Shown here in pieces: positions 1 through 11,222 of a stretch of DNA of 64,000 bases. The DNA comes from Ixodes scapularis. Lineage: Eukaryota; Arthropoda; Arachnida; Ixodida; Ixodidae. Location of the stretch: positions 193,577,027-193,641,026 of the forward strand of contig NW_024609857.1 of the NCBI RefSeq assembly GCF_016920785.2, read 5' to 3'. Made by a program: the position numbers and the translations under genes. The notes under the pieces are model-generated. The model did no database searches and was not told the DNA's origin. It saw only the letters and a program-made list of their open reading frames with translations. Position 1 is the stretch's first letter; each line of letters starts with the position of its first letter.

Positions 1-727
1 ACCGTGCCTCAGATTTTCCAGCGAAGGTCCGTCAGTTTTTAATAATTATTAGTATTGTCGTTTGAAGGGCACTCTTTTTATGCTGCTTCGTTTTCGTTCC
101 TGACGCCATAAAAATATTCTTTCTCTTTTAGATTATAGGCGCGAAAAATCCACACTGACTAGGGAATGAGTAACAGCACCTAGATGTTGGCCTAGACTCT
201 GCATTACTCAGACCCTAGTCCGTGTGGATTTTTCGCGCCTACAGTCTAAAAATAAAGAATGCCATACACACACATCACACGCTCACGCACTCAAAGTTGG
301 TCCAGAAGTTCAGTGTCCCCGACGTGTTTTTGTAGCGCTTTCAAAACGATACACTAATACCTCAAAGTGTTCTCCGGCCCAGGATTTTGGTGACATTAAA
401 TGGTCTACGGTCCAGCACTTCCAGCGTTCTTCTCATGTCATATCGTTGGGTGCTGCATTTCACGCATGCACATAAAAGATGCTAATAACAAAAATAAATA
501 ATTGGGCTAAATAATTATTGGACTAATTGCATCCACAAACCAATCCGACCTTGAACTAAACTTTTTTTTTGTTTTTTTTTTGTTTTACGTAGGGCAAACT
601 TTTTCCGCCCATATTTTTATGGCGTCAGGAACGAAAACGAAGCAGCATAAAAAGAGTGCCCTTCAAACGACAATACTAATAATTATTAAAAACTGCCGGA
701 CCTTCGCTGGAAAATCTGAGGCACGGT
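1..727. mobile_element. Foldback/MITE-like element with about 117-bp inverted arms
   Basis: Bases 1-118 are an almost perfect reverse complement of about 611-727; both arms carry the stretch that begins accgtgcctcagattttcc at the outer end. The left edge coincides with the window start, so the true end and any target-site duplication cannot be seen. The interior is AT-rich and has no credible reading frame. It looks like a non-autonomous DNA element; the superfamily is unknown. Confidence 0.75.
129..248. repeat. Nested inverted repeat inside the foldback element
   Basis: Arms of roughly 40 bases (129-173 and about 204-248) are reverse complements and share the core ggcgcgaaaaatccacac. The loop is about 30 bases. 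It sits just inside the left arm of the larger element, so it is either a second small MITE inserted there or an internal hairpin of the same element. Confidence 0.7.
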
Positions 728-1271
728 GGAGTAGTGGTCGCGATAAAAGTCTAAAGAAACAAAATAAATAGCCTAACGGTCGTCGGCGGCGTTGGCGGCG
801 TCATGAGGCTCTTTTCAAGAATTCTGACGCCAAGACTCCCTCCCTCCTTCGTTTCAACGGTTTGTTTCAAATGAGGGACGTGGCATTCTCTAGGGTAAAG
901 AAACAAAAAAGAAAAACAAGTAACCATTGCGAGCAACACCTTTCATCAAAGAACACGCCGCCCGAAAACGGCTCCCTTCTTTTTTTTTTCTTTTTTTTTA
1001 ATTCTTTTTGTTACTTTATTTTGTTGTTGGGTCCGACTGTTCTCTTCTTTGTAACGATGCCGACCGTGGCAACCGTTCTGGTCATACGATTGGCGTTTCT
1101 TTTGTCACGCGATGACATGGCCCGACCGATTAGCCAATCAGTTCGTTAGAAGGGTGTCACGAGGTATAAAATGGCGGATCAAATAAAAATAATAAATGCA
1201 AAGAAGCGCGCATTTCTGCTCGTTTAGCCCCCTTGGCGCTTTATTCTTCCAGAGGCGAGCGTCGCAGTGCC
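728..1271 (+). promoter_or_regulatory. Presumed 5' region of the Merlin-type transposase, with TATA box
   Basis: There is no coding region here. A TATAAA motif lies at 1165-1170, about 100 bases before the ATG at 1272, in the context gaggtataaaatggcgg, which would suit a core promoter for the downstream transposase. I could not find a terminal inverted repeat matching the 3' side, so the left end of the transposon is undefined. Promoter function is an inference from position and motif only. Confidence 0.4.
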
Positions 1272-2270
1272 ATGGCGTTTAACTTGTGCCGTCTTCATGA
1301 CGCCATGAAAGACCCTCTTGAAGCAATTAATTTGATTCAGGGCATGGGCCTGCTCCTGGCTTCTCGTGCTTGCCCAGAGTGCGAAGCTGCGATGACGCTG
1401 CAAGTCCGCGCTAGATCTGCGGATGGGTATTCGTGGAGATGCGGTTTGTGGATGACTCGTGAGGTGCCCAAGAGGAAGCCGGTCAAGGTTCAGTGCCGGG
1501 GCGAGGTCTCGGTACGGAGCGGTTCCTTTTTGGAGGGATCGCACCTGACGCTTCCCCAACTCATGAAGATCATCTACCTCTGGTGCCAGAACCTACCGTG
1601 CGCCGTCATTCAGCGGGAGACTGATGTCGCAAGTAAGACAATAACTGATTGGACGAGCCTTTGTCGGGAGGTTGTGGTAAATGCCGTCTTTACGCATTCA
1701 GAGATGATTGGCGGCGAAGGCGTGACTGTAGAACTAGACGAGAGTATGTTCGGGCGGCGAAAGTACCATCGCGGGTATTTAAGGCCTGGCCAGTGGGTTT
1801 TCGACGGTGTGGAGCGTGGCAGCGGGTGCTGCTTTCTTGTTCCCGTGGAGACCCGTGACGCTAATACCCTGCTAGGGCTAATAGCCAAGTGGGTCCGCCC
1901 TGGAACAAGAATAATCACAGATTGTTGGGCTGGCTATCGCAAGCTTGCAGATGACGCTCGCTTCACGCACCTCACCGTTAACCACAAGCTGCACTTTGTC
2001 GACCCGAACACTGGTGCGCACACCAATACGGTGGAGGGCACCTGGGCCCACGTCAAAAACTCTCTTCCATCTGGACGGCGCGAGAGCGACCATTTCACTG
2101 GTCACCTTGCAAAGTTCATGTTTTGGAGGAGAGAGAAGGCGCGCGGAAACACTGACAGATTCCAGTCGTTCGTCGCCGCGGCCGCCAAAATCTATAGCCC
2201 CGACGCAGACAGGAATCTTCCCTATAGTGCGGAGGACGAGGATTCTGACGGCCCCGGTGACTTCGAGTGA
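1272..2270 (+). CDS. Merlin-type (IS1016/ISXO2-like) DDE transposase, intact ORF
   Basis: An uninterrupted 332-residue protein from the ATG at 1272; the frame is open 13 codons further up but only from a TTG. A zinc-ribbon-like segment with CPEC (residues 34-37) and further cysteines at 57 and 75 precedes the catalytic domain. The DDE residues are visible: D156 in VELDESMFGRRK, D217 in IITDCWAGY and E255 in HTNTVEGTWAHVKNSL, the spacing and local sequence expected for the ISXO2-like domain of Merlin transposons. The tail is acidic (EDEDSD). Merlin enzymes cut and paste their own element through terminal inverted repeats, leaving 8-9-bp duplications. There are no introns, frameshifts or stops, which is unusual in this otherwise decayed window. 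Flanking eukaryotic repeats argue against bacterial contamination. The inverted repeats of the element itself were not recognised. Confidence 0.88.
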   Translation: MAFNLCRLHDAMKDPLEAINLIQGMGLLLASRACPECEAAMTLQVRARSADGYSWRCGLWMTREVPKRKPVKVQCRGEVSVRSGSFLEGSHLTLPQLMKIIYLWCQNLPCAVIQRETDVASKTITDWTSLCREVVVNAVFTHSEMIGGEGVTVELDESMFGRRKYHRGYLRPGQWVFDGVERGSGCCFLVPVETRDANTLLGLIAKWVRPGTRIITDCWAGYRKLADDARFTHLTVNHKLHFVDPNTGAHTNTVEGTWAHVKNSLPSGRRESDHFTGHLAKFMFWRREKARGNTDRFQSFVAAAAKIYSPDADRNLPYSAEDEDSDGPGDFE

Positions 2271-2545
2271 TCCGCTGCGCTGAGCCCGTCGCCCGCCTGC
2301 GTGCATAAAGACGACTTATGCGCCAACCGCTCGTCAAGTGCTCGTTATGTCAGTTATAGGTTCTGGTAGCGGTCTAAAAGGCCCTTCTCAGGGCCCCCAT
2401 ATTTTGCAAACGGAGCCGTGTTTTAAATGCGGCACCCCGTGTCTCTGTAAAAAGTTCACAGGAAAGACCCTGCAAACGTATGTGGTCCCCAACTTGGATA
2501 TCGGGTGTTATGATTCAAATAAAAATTGTTCTTGCTTATTTCGCG

Positions 2546-2772
2546 CCTTTGATCCGAATAAATGCCGCAGTTGCAGTCGTCCCGCGGTGCTGTTGCTCGC
2601 CCATTCGCCGTCGGCGTGCCTCAGCTTCGTCGTCTTTGCTAGCGGCGCACCGGCGAAGCCGGCCTTTGATCCGAATAAATGCCGCCGTTGCAGTCGTCCC
2701 GCGGTGTTGTTGCTTGCTCGATCGCCGTCGGCGTGCCTCAGCTTCGTCGTCTTTGCTAGCGGCGCACCGGCG
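2546..2772. repeat. 117-bp tandem duplication, about 1.9 copies
   Basis: Copy 1 spans 2546-2662 and copy 2 spans 2663-2772; each starts cctttgatccgaataaatgc and ends near agcggcgcaccggcg, with few differences. It lies about 275 bases after the transposase stop and is GC-rich. Reading frames through it are open only because the repeat lacks stops; no protein family is recognised. Confidence 0.85.
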
Positions 2773-2942
2773 GAGGCGGTTGATCTGACACACCGCGTTC
2801 GGCTTTGGCTAGCAGACGGCGTTGGTAAAATGGCGTCAGCTGTTGCTGGCTTCACGCGGCGGTACCGTGCGTGCTTCTATTCATTCGGCGTTCGTTGCCA
2901 AGGTGACGGCGAGGAAAGCAGACGAACTTTTTGATGCGGAAG

Positions 2943-4125
2943 CATAGAGTTATTATAATGTACGCTAGAGGTTCAACTGGCGCTAGTGTCTATGCGACTT
3001 CCGGGAGGCGAATTGAAGCAGACAGCAACCAGTCTACTTTTGCGGTGCTCCTGTGCATTCCTATGGGAAAACGCGCATGAAATTTGCCTCTTCGCCGGAA
3101 AATAACACGAATGGCTTTTATTATTTCGGTTGTACCGGATAGTATGTACACTTATTAATATTGTAAAAGTGTAATTGCTTTAATTACAGCATTTTTCTTT
3201 ACCACTGAACGATGTTAAGCTTCGCTATATTTCAGGCCCAAACCTATGTTCCATGGCAGGTATGTAAAAACAAGCGACGATTCTAAGCAAACTCACGATC
3301 GAAAAGAATGTAGAGTGTGTTCAAGGTTCGCTAGCATTGCGGTGGCGCTTATATATTGCTAATATGCCCGTCCTGTCACTATATGAAAATGACTCCGTCG
3401 TGCATCTTTACGACGGTTAAAAAACATTCGAATGTAAGAAATAAAGTACGTGGACTACGAAAGGTGTGCCTGTTTATTATTTCCTATGTCGGGCAGTTCT
3501 TATCGGGCCCCTGTTCTCTGACTTTTTCCTATTTGCAAAGATTTGGAGCGTGCGGTTGATGATTTGAACCCAGAACATGCATCTTCGCACATATTCCTGA
3601 GCAGAAAGAATAAAGCAGTTCTTATTTATTGCAAATCGGACTATATTAGGTGGCTTTCAATTTATTTTGATCGCCTGCATGCACAAGGTGTTACTTATTC
3701 ATTGTTACTGCGTAGTTCTTGCCGTCTCTCTTGGTTTTCCACATGTGCTTCGTTCGCTTGACACGTATATCCCCATGGTGGAAAGCGCCGATGCCGTGTT
3801 CGCGCTAACAGTGTCCGACAGTGCACATAAATACACGTACGAAGCCGTTTTAGCACCGTTTTGAATCCGATGAATTTGAAAGAAAAACGCCGTAACTGAC
3901 GAATTATTTCGTCGGCCTGACTGAGAAATGTTCCAAGCTTCCTAGTATGTACTAATTATTCGTGATATTTCCTCTTATATTCGAGCGCGGAGAGAAAATG
4001 TACTCGCTTTTTCCCATAGAAATGCATTACCGGAAGTCAATTTCCGACTGGTTGCTGTCTGCTTCAATTTGCAGCAGCACACTAGCGCCACTTGAACCTC
4101 TAGCGTACATTATAATAACTCTATG
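2943..4125. mobile_element. 1.18-kb non-autonomous DNA element with 8-bp TSD
   Basis: The element starts CATAGAGTTATTATAATG and ends with its reverse complement; arms are clearly alignable for about 130 bases and weakly to about 220. It is flanked by a perfect 8-bp direct repeat, tgcggaag, at 2935-2942 and 4126-4133. There is no transposase inside. An 8-bp TSD fits hAT, P, MuDR or Merlin elements; an intact Merlin transposase lies 670 bases away, but no shared terminus was shown. A related solo end is seen at about 13,119-13,146. Confidence 0.85.
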
Positions 4126-4133
4126 TGCGGAAG

Positions 4134-4358
4134 AACGCTGCGGCGTAGCGATACCAGGTGCGTTCTAAGGCCCTTCCCGCATGCTTTTCAATGGGCGGAA
4201 GGCGAACAAAAAGAGTTCGAAATAAGGACTTAACGCAGAAGGCTGCATTTCTCCAGCGCCTCATAATTTGACGAGCCTTGCACGAAAAGCATGTTTTTAG
4301 ACCAGAGTTTGGAGATAGTTTTTTTTACAACAACATGGGTCTAAAGTATCAATGTGCC
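4134..4358. other. No recognisable feature
   Basis: Short unique stretch between the MITE and the minisatellite; no credible reading frame or repeat was seen. Confidence 0.5.
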
Positions 4359-4707
4359 GAAAACGGCACCATCAGCATTACCTATGACCAAAATCAGTAT
4401 CAAGAAAAAGAAGAAAAAAAAAAGTAGGTGGTTCTGAGTTGCCATACCATCTGTCTTCTTACAAAAAGAAAAAGAAGAAAACCACACATTCTTCTACTGG
4501 CATGAATGAAAACGGCACCATCAGCACTGCCTATGACCAAATTCAGTATCATGAAAAAGAAGAAAAAAGAGAGTAGGGCTTCTGAGTTGCCGTCCCATCT
4601 GTTTTCTTAAAAAAAAGAAAAAGAAGGAAACCACACATTCTTTTACTGACATGAATGAAAACGGCACCAACAGCACTACCTATGACCAAAATCAGTATCA
4701 TCAGCAC
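4359..4707. repeat. 149-bp minisatellite, about 2.3 copies
   Basis: Three starts of the unit beginning gaaaacggcacc occur at 4359, 4508 and 4657, giving an exact 149-base period. Each unit contains a purine tract (aaaaagaagaaaa) and the phrase ccacacattctt. The third copy is partial. No coding potential. Confidence 0.9.
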
Positions 4708-4795
4708 CACCCGAGCTTCGCCCCAATCAACATCATTCACCACGTGGAGATGCGGTAATTTTTTATTTTTTTTTATTTATTCTTTCAACATGACA

Positions 4796-5121
4796 TTCTC
4801 GCAAGTTGAAAAATTGGGTTGTGGGTGTGTTTATACAGCCTAGAACTTGGTCTGCCTCACAGGGGCGACGAGTCTCCCAGCTGTAGATGAGAAATTTAGC
4901 CAATGCGGTACAACCGCTAGCCTGGGGTCTTTAACGTGCACCACGCAGTTGTGATACACGACCGCACGCCGGTACAATGCTCATCCAGATCGAAAAGGGG
5001 GGGTTGCGGGGATTGGACCCAGGCTCCTGGGTTCTGCAGCGCGAGCTTTCGCTCCACGTGCTCCGAGCTGGTGTGCGCTAGACCACTCGGCCACCGATCC
5101 CCCCTTCTTGCAAGTTGAAAA
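4796..5121 (-). mobile_element. Ruka-like tRNA-derived SINE with 17-bp TSD
   Basis: Read on the minus strand, the 5' end (near 5104) starts ggggatcggtggccgagtgg, a tRNA-Ser-like head with an A box, followed by a B-box-like gggtccaatcccc and a body ending near a ggctgtataaacac tail. The body is about 292 bases (4813-5104). Direct repeats ttctcgcaagttgaaaa at 4796-4812 and ttcttgcaagttgaaaa at 5105-5121 differ at one base and form the target-site duplication. Ruka is a SINE family reported from ixodid ticks, so this copy is also the main evidence for the host. It would be transcribed by RNA polymerase III and mobilised by a LINE. Confidence 0.85.
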
Positions 5122-6962
5122 CTTTGTTGTCTGATCGAGTTACGAATGTTCTACGCGCCGAACGTTCTACGCCACATGTTCCAGAAATCCACGCGGGTGC
5201 AAAAGGTGCTCCGTGTGGCGGTCCAGAGTCAGCCCACCGTGGTCTCGTCCCAGCGCTCAATTCTCCTGTTTCGCTGACATTGACGTCTGTGACGCTAGTC
5301 TTCCTCTATTTTGTTTTGGGCACAAGTTCGCCCCATTAAACGTTTAGTTTCTTTAATTATTCGCCGCCTCATAATTTTTATGCGTGGCAATATCCTGCTC
5401 CTTACCATATGACTGCATAAAATAAGCGCAGGATGCTTTTTTTTCGTTTTGTGTTGTTGCGTGCTAATAAACCCTTCCGGTAAACCAGATTTGCGCACCT
5501 GTATAATTGTCGTTGTCAATGACGTCGATACAGATTAAGCAATGAGAAGTATCTTCAAAAGTAACTGAATTACATTTCTAAGTATGTGTGCTCTACTCAA
5601 GATACTTTACAGTGAAAGTAACTCTAGTAGTATTTTAAATGCTTTATGACGAAGGTGTTTAGTAACTTAACTTAAATACTTTTGTCGAGTATTTTGTCCA
5701 AAACAGGGTGAAACGACCCGAAGCGCGCTCGCCTTCTCACCGAAAAGCTCTTGGAAGTGTGTGCTTATGATTAAATTGATCGAACTCTACAGTCATAATC
5801 CAAAATCCAGAGCATGACACAAAGATGGCACAAGAAAAATTATGTAAACAAATGTCAATGCTACGTTTAGGTGCGAAGAAACCGGCGACACGTATCTCTC
5901 GTACACAATGGGGACGCCTTTGTTCCACGTCGTCAGGGCGTCGTCGCGTGAAAACAGAGATCACGTGACCATACGTACTGGACATGCATTGACCTTCAAT
6001 TCTGAACTCAAGTCTTAACTCCTTCTCTCCCTCGTGTTGCAGGTACTACACTAAGCAGAACCCCCTGAAGGCACCATGCAACACGGCGTGTCGCACGAAG
6101 GTCCTGTGCGAACAAAGGACAGCGCGGTCATCCGATTTACGATTCTGCTAGCCTGTGCCGACAGACCCCTAGCATCAATAGGAATACTCAGCAGCGAAAC
6201 AGCTTTTCGCGGGGCAATGTTTCGCTACAGCACCTGAAAAACGTCAATGCGCTATGAGGAGCGAGTGAGCTACATGTGTTATTGTGTTTGTCTATCGGGC
6301 AGACGTGTGCAACGCATCGAATTTGTTATTAGAACTTTCTTTATACAAAAATAAATAAACGTGTCTAGTACCAACGCTCGCTTCAAAACCGTCTTTCATT
6401 GCTGCCATGCATGATTCGCTGCCGGTTTTAAACGGTGTATGTCGTGTCGCATCGACAATGTGAGTTATTTTGTTTAGCAATTGTCACGAATAAAAACGGT
6501 TGACAAATGTAGAACTTAAAATAAACTTTTCATGAGGCGAATTTGCGCCAACAAGCAGAAGTAGGCTACGATGGATCTTACGTCGGCAACGAATGGGCGA
6601 CTTCAGCCAAGCGCGAGAAACCGCTGCTGTCATGCACGCCGGATGTTTCGGGATTTTTCAGAACCAGAAGACACAATGGGAGCCGGGAATTGACTGAAAC
6701 GTCCCCAAGAAACATCGACGGATAAAAAAGTAATGAAAGCCGAGCGGGTTTTGAAGCCCGGACGTCCGCGTGGCAACCCCGTGCGTTGCCAAGACCGCCA
6801 CACAAGCGGCACTATGAAGCAACCAAGGGAGCTCAAACACCGGGCTGTGCTTTAAGAATGCAAGGTCTTAAAAAAATCAGTTTTTTACAATAAAACCAGA
6901 AAATAAAAACGAAATTTAGTTTATTGAGTGATTTTTCTGCAACGAAAGTTTGTAGGGATATT
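5122..6962. other. No gene recognised
   Basis: AT-rich DNA with only short chance reading frames. Around 6738-6815 the minus strand has a weak tRNA-like pattern (a cgtccgggcttcaaaacccg T-arm-like segment) that could be a worn tRNA-derived repeat, but no paired end or second copy supports it. Confidence 0.5.
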
Positions 6963-7330
6963 CCCAAGTAGCACAACATGCCGGGTTGGGGATGGGGCGG
7001 TATTGGCCTGCCGGGATACCGATACCGGCCAGTACCGGAAACGCCCCAAGGGGCGACATTGGCCGGGCCCAATGCCGGAATCCGGCCGGTACCGGGAACT
7101 TATTGGGAAACCGGGATGCCGGGAATACGGGAAGTTCCCAGCGAGCTCCCGACACAGATCCCCGGCATGGAACCGGTGGTACGGTAGGAAACCATCAGTG
7201 TGCCAGCGTGTTTCCGGGTCAGAGCCAGTCCAATTGCGGATTAGTCCCAGCGTAAAAACAGATCAGTGCCAGCGTAATTGCGGGTCATTGCCTGCGAAAT
7301 TGCGGATCAGCACCAGCGTATGCGTCATTC
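6963..7330. repeat. CCGG-rich self-complementary repeat followed by a 22-24-bp degenerate tandem array
   Basis: From cccaagtagcacaacatgcc the sequence becomes dense in alternating ccgg/ggcc blocks (6977-7180) that can pair with each other in many registers, such as taccggccagtaccgg. From about 7205 to 7320 a looser unit like gtgccagcgtaattgcgggtca recurs five to six times. The starting motif recurs, inverted, at the end of the repeat at 23,370-23,915, so these are two members of one family. Confidence 0.7.
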
Positions 7331-9146
7331 AGTGTACCCACCATAGAACCAGCAGAATCTAGCTGTGTCAGGCTTTAAAGCCCAGGAATGACATTTTACT
7401 GCATTTTTGGACAGCTAACTTCTCAGTAGATCAAATTGACTTAAATGTGGAAATGCTAAATTTCTCAGTCCAAACTATTTTATTGGTTTTCATATCTTTT
7501 ATAGGTGCTGACCGTTTTTAACATGTTTTTCGGACTTGAACTGAAAAAAGTCGGTTTAGTATTTGTGCAATTTTAAGAAACAAATCTGTGTGAACAATTG
7601 ACTTTCTCCATGTATACAGTATACTCATGGCAATTATTGTATACTCGTTGAGACGACATGTCCCATTCATCTGTCGCCCAGATGCATATTGTTGGTAGTA
7701 CAAGAAGGGAACATACAAATTTTTTTTTTACCGTGACATTCTTTATTGTGACTCGTGCATCCATAGCAGCTAGCTCCTCAGCCAGTGTGTCCCTCATCGT
7801 CAAGGGCGGTTGGAACCACCAGTGGAGTGTCCGTCTTTTTAACTCAATTGCCCTTGCCCGCCTCCCTGCTCGTCAGCCACTTCTGCACCACGTCCACGCT
7901 GCACGAGTGCAACTTTGTATGGCACCTGTAAAGAGAATTGTCAGATCACACAGATTAGTTGAGGGATAGGGGAAGCCAATATCTTGCATATTAGCTACAC
8001 ACAAGGTGCTGTTCACACACTGCAGCTTGTGAGCGTTTACTTTGTGTAAATATAGGTCCCTCACTTAGCCTGCAATTCAAAGGTGACAGAAAGAGAGCAC
8101 CACAGAGGTGGAGATTGTGGGTTTGGCTACCACGCTAAGGTGCAGATTCTATGGAGGCATATGGCTATTTCACGCAACATCCTATTAATCTGAAATGGGG
8201 GGCGAGACGGGGCGGGGGGCGAGAAGGGGTGGGGTGCAGAGATGAGTGGTTAAAAAAAGAGCAAAACTTCCCCAACTGACACTCTACAGACCAAGGCCTC
8301 TAAATGGTCGTCATTAGATTTTCAACCTGGAAACTAACAGGATAACAAGACAAGAGCAACAAAAACCTTTTTTCACAGTTCCTTCAAGACGCTGCTTTTC
8401 AGTATGAAGGTTCCGAGAATGGTAACACAGGAGATATTCATAATAGAAAATGCAAATCAAATTTAAAAAAAAAAAAATAACGACAGGAACTGACGACTTA
8501 AATTTTGCATATTGCAAGACTTAACAAGAAACTGAAGCTGTTCTGTATTTGAGGAAGAACACCAAAATCGTCTTGATATGGCATCCAGGATCACGAATAT
8601 CGAGTTCATTTTTTCAATCTGGTGCACGGAGGCTGCAGAAATTAATTTCTAAAGTACAGCTGAAGCCCCTCCTTCCCGGGGCGTGACGTCATGCTGAGAG
8701 TTTTCGGAATTTCTGCTCTCGCTCATCTTCAGCTCCTGTCAAACCTATGCACGTGAACTCTTGTATTTGTAAAAAGATCAGAAATAGACGCCACAACTGG
8801 CATCAGTGTGGAAAAATACAACTGGCAAGCTTGCAATTGCACGCGCCGCCCACACAAGCGACACAAGCTTGGCGCCCCAAAGATCCTAGTACGACGTCAC
8901 GACTGCTCTGAGGTTTTTCGTGTTTTCTCGCGTCTAGTTACACCTTCGGGGAAAAGGAAAGCGATATTCAAATTCACAGGACAAAAATACGCCAGAAGTC
9001 CCCTATAACTCGTTTTTTTGTCAAAAAGTGTTTCATTTTCTCTTTAACTGTCAACATATTTCAAAGATTGTGCTTGTCTATTGAGCTCCAATAGAGATAC
9101 CATCAATTTAATAGCTAGTAAAGAATATGCATTACCCATGACCACC
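7331..9146. other. No gene recognised
   Basis: Unique-looking DNA with short frames only. It lies downstream of the last exon-like piece of the minus-strand DUF4806-like gene and may hold its 3' region. No polyadenylation site could be assigned with confidence. Confidence 0.45.
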
Positions 9147-9302
9147 TTACACATCATGGCGTCCTTGAACCTTGACTTTCCTTGGTAGCCCAGAAGGGCC
9201 AGAGAACTGCTCCTGGACTTGCTTTGAGAACAGGCGTCCCACCAGCTCTCGTACCACCTTCTGCAGGTTCTTGCTGTCTCCTAGAGACACGAGCTGCTCC
9301 TC
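9147..9302 (-). CDS. Candidate terminal exon of a DUF4806-like protein
   Basis: The minus strand has a good splice acceptor (ttttgtctttctag) ending at 9303, then an open frame of 51 residues to a TAA at 9147-9149. The peptide starts EEQLVSLGDSKNLQKVV and continues through VRELVGRLFSKQVQEQFS, which resembles the second half of the DUF4806 domain (a conserved glycine/serine turn, then a basic amphipathic helix). The exon is in phase 0, matching the donor of the upstream candidate exon at 11,223. DUF4806 proteins are common multicopy proteins of invertebrates, with no assigned biochemical function that I know of. The family call is from memory of the consensus, not a search. An alternative is a decayed copy. 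Confidence 0.5.
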   Translation of the reverse strand, partial: EEQLVSLGDSKNLQKVVRELVGRLFSKQVQEQFSGPSGLPRKVKVQGRHDV

Positions 9303-11222
9303 CTAGAAAGACAAAATGTGTTCTCAATATGTCAATAAAGTTATTTATATGCAGATACAATGGTATGAACATGTCTCAAGTAAGAGAATGTGAATGCCCA
9401 GGTAAATGCAGCAAGCCACACTATACATGCATCAAAATGTTACAATATTTACTAGAGAGAGAATAAAAATATTAGAATATATGACATCTCTACCTGTCTT
9501 AGACGAAACCAGAAAGATTAAAATATTCCCCTCCATACTCCGCTAAATCTCATTAGTCAGTCAAATTCGTTGCAACATTCAAATTGTGCAAACGTTTTGA
9601 AGGATCCTCTTTGCCCATCGGCATCCACTCAGTAATTTTAATAATGTATGTGGTTCTCAAAACAGTGCATTCAAGACCCTGCGCACCTTGACTTTGTTAA
9701 AGCTTAGTCTAGCTGCCGGCTAGTCACCCTACAAATTTATCACCTATTTTACGACTTTACGAAGACTGGAATTGAAAAAGGCATAAAAAGGCAGGAATTG
9801 ACCAAAACCGTCATCATAGTTGCAAAAAATGGCAACAGCAGCACAGTATGAGTAGTTACCTTTCCATATTTTTGTTTAGTGCTGACTCAGTTGTGGCCCT
9901 GTAGGCCAATGAACTAACTTACTCAGCTCAAGCTCGCCTCGTGTAATAATCGCTTGTGCGACTACCGTATGCTATGCCTGGAGACACAGCTACGCATGCA
10001 CTCACACCCCCTGAATAAAGTGGCGGATGCAATGACAGTTACTCTTTCACCTTGGAAAATTTGATTTCCTCTCATAGGGTGACCTTCGGTTAGGACTGGT
10101 TAACATCTCATTTTGGAAATGCACTACTAATGTAAAGTAAAGATGGAATTAATTAAGATTTATCTGGCAACCCCTTACAAATTTGTTTGGGCAGACGCAT
10201 ACGGTGGGCACGCTCAAAAGCGATTTTAGACCAGGCTAAAAGTTATTTTCAAGCATGTACCTTTACTTCTGTAGCAGATGCCGAAAGCACAAATGAATTT
10301 ATTGCCCTAAATATTTAGATCTCTTGATTATAGCCTCAAGTGAGAACAGGAACAAAACCAAAAGAAGCCCAATATATACTACAGCATCTCGACCCTTCTG
10401 TCAAGCAAGCATTAAACACAAAAAGCACGCAGGCAGGTTTGTGCATGCTCCGCACACATACTCACGGCGAGAGTTGTTGCAGGTGCGGAATTTAACTTCT
10501 AAGGATAAAACGGGCAGAAGTGTCGTAGCAAATCAGCATGATTTATGATTATTTGCAGGCCGACATATTGTAAGCACCCAAAGGCAGATATGTTGGGCGA
10601 TTTTACTTCCTCCGTTGTGAAATGCTTTACTTAAAAATATTTCAAGAAGCGGCAGTTGAAAAAGACATAAAATGCCGTTCAATGAGGTTGCACATGAAGG
10701 CCTCTTGTCTACACGACCTTCGAGTGGAAAGATCTGTTCAAAAATGTAATGATGCACAAATATTTAATTTTTGGTGGCCACCGTCCATCATTTCTCCCTT
10801 CAGTAGCCTCTATGAAACGCAGTTTAACAATTGCAAAAAGTTTACGCAGGCTACTAAAGCTGACTTACAAAACGTGCAACTGGCGTTGCGTCACCTTGAT
10901 ACAATTCTATCGCACGGTTCAGTTTAAGGGTACCCCTTACAATAAATAGCCTTCCATTGTGCATTGGCTGTGCATGCACTCTGCTGTTATAAATAACAGA
11001 AGGCCGTAATGAAGGTAGGGCAACTTACTCATTTTTAATTTGCCACCGACCGTGCTTAAAACATAGTTTGGGTGGGCATCCATTTGAAATACTACGGTAA
11101 AAGGCTTCAGTCCACATTCCAACCCCATTTGCATAAATCTTCAGATAACCCAAGTTAAACCACAAAGTAAGAATCGTAGCCTTATGCCCGTCAATATTGT
11201 GAAAAAGAGGACACATAAATAC
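9303..11222. other. Presumed intron between DUF4806-like exons
   Basis: AT-rich DNA with no supported exon; it lies between two phase-compatible minus-strand exon candidates, so it is best read as intron of about 1.9 kb. Confidence 0.4.

Noticed and set aside
1272..2270. Bacterial contamination carrying an IS1595-type element
   Set aside because: Flanked directly by eukaryotic MITEs, a minisatellite and a tick-type SINE, with no bacterial genes nearby.
2338..2934. 198-residue plus-strand frame with several cysteines
   Set aside because: It runs through the 117-bp tandem duplication and repeats its own peptide; the opposite strand is equally open. No domain is recognised.
4813..5104. Genuine tRNA-Ser gene
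   Set aside because: The tRNA head lacks a proper anticodon arm and T-arm pairing and is fused to a SINE body with a target-site duplication.
6738..6815. tRNA-like segment on the minus strand
   Set aside because: Only a T-arm-like piece is visible; the cloverleaf does not close and no repeat partner was found.
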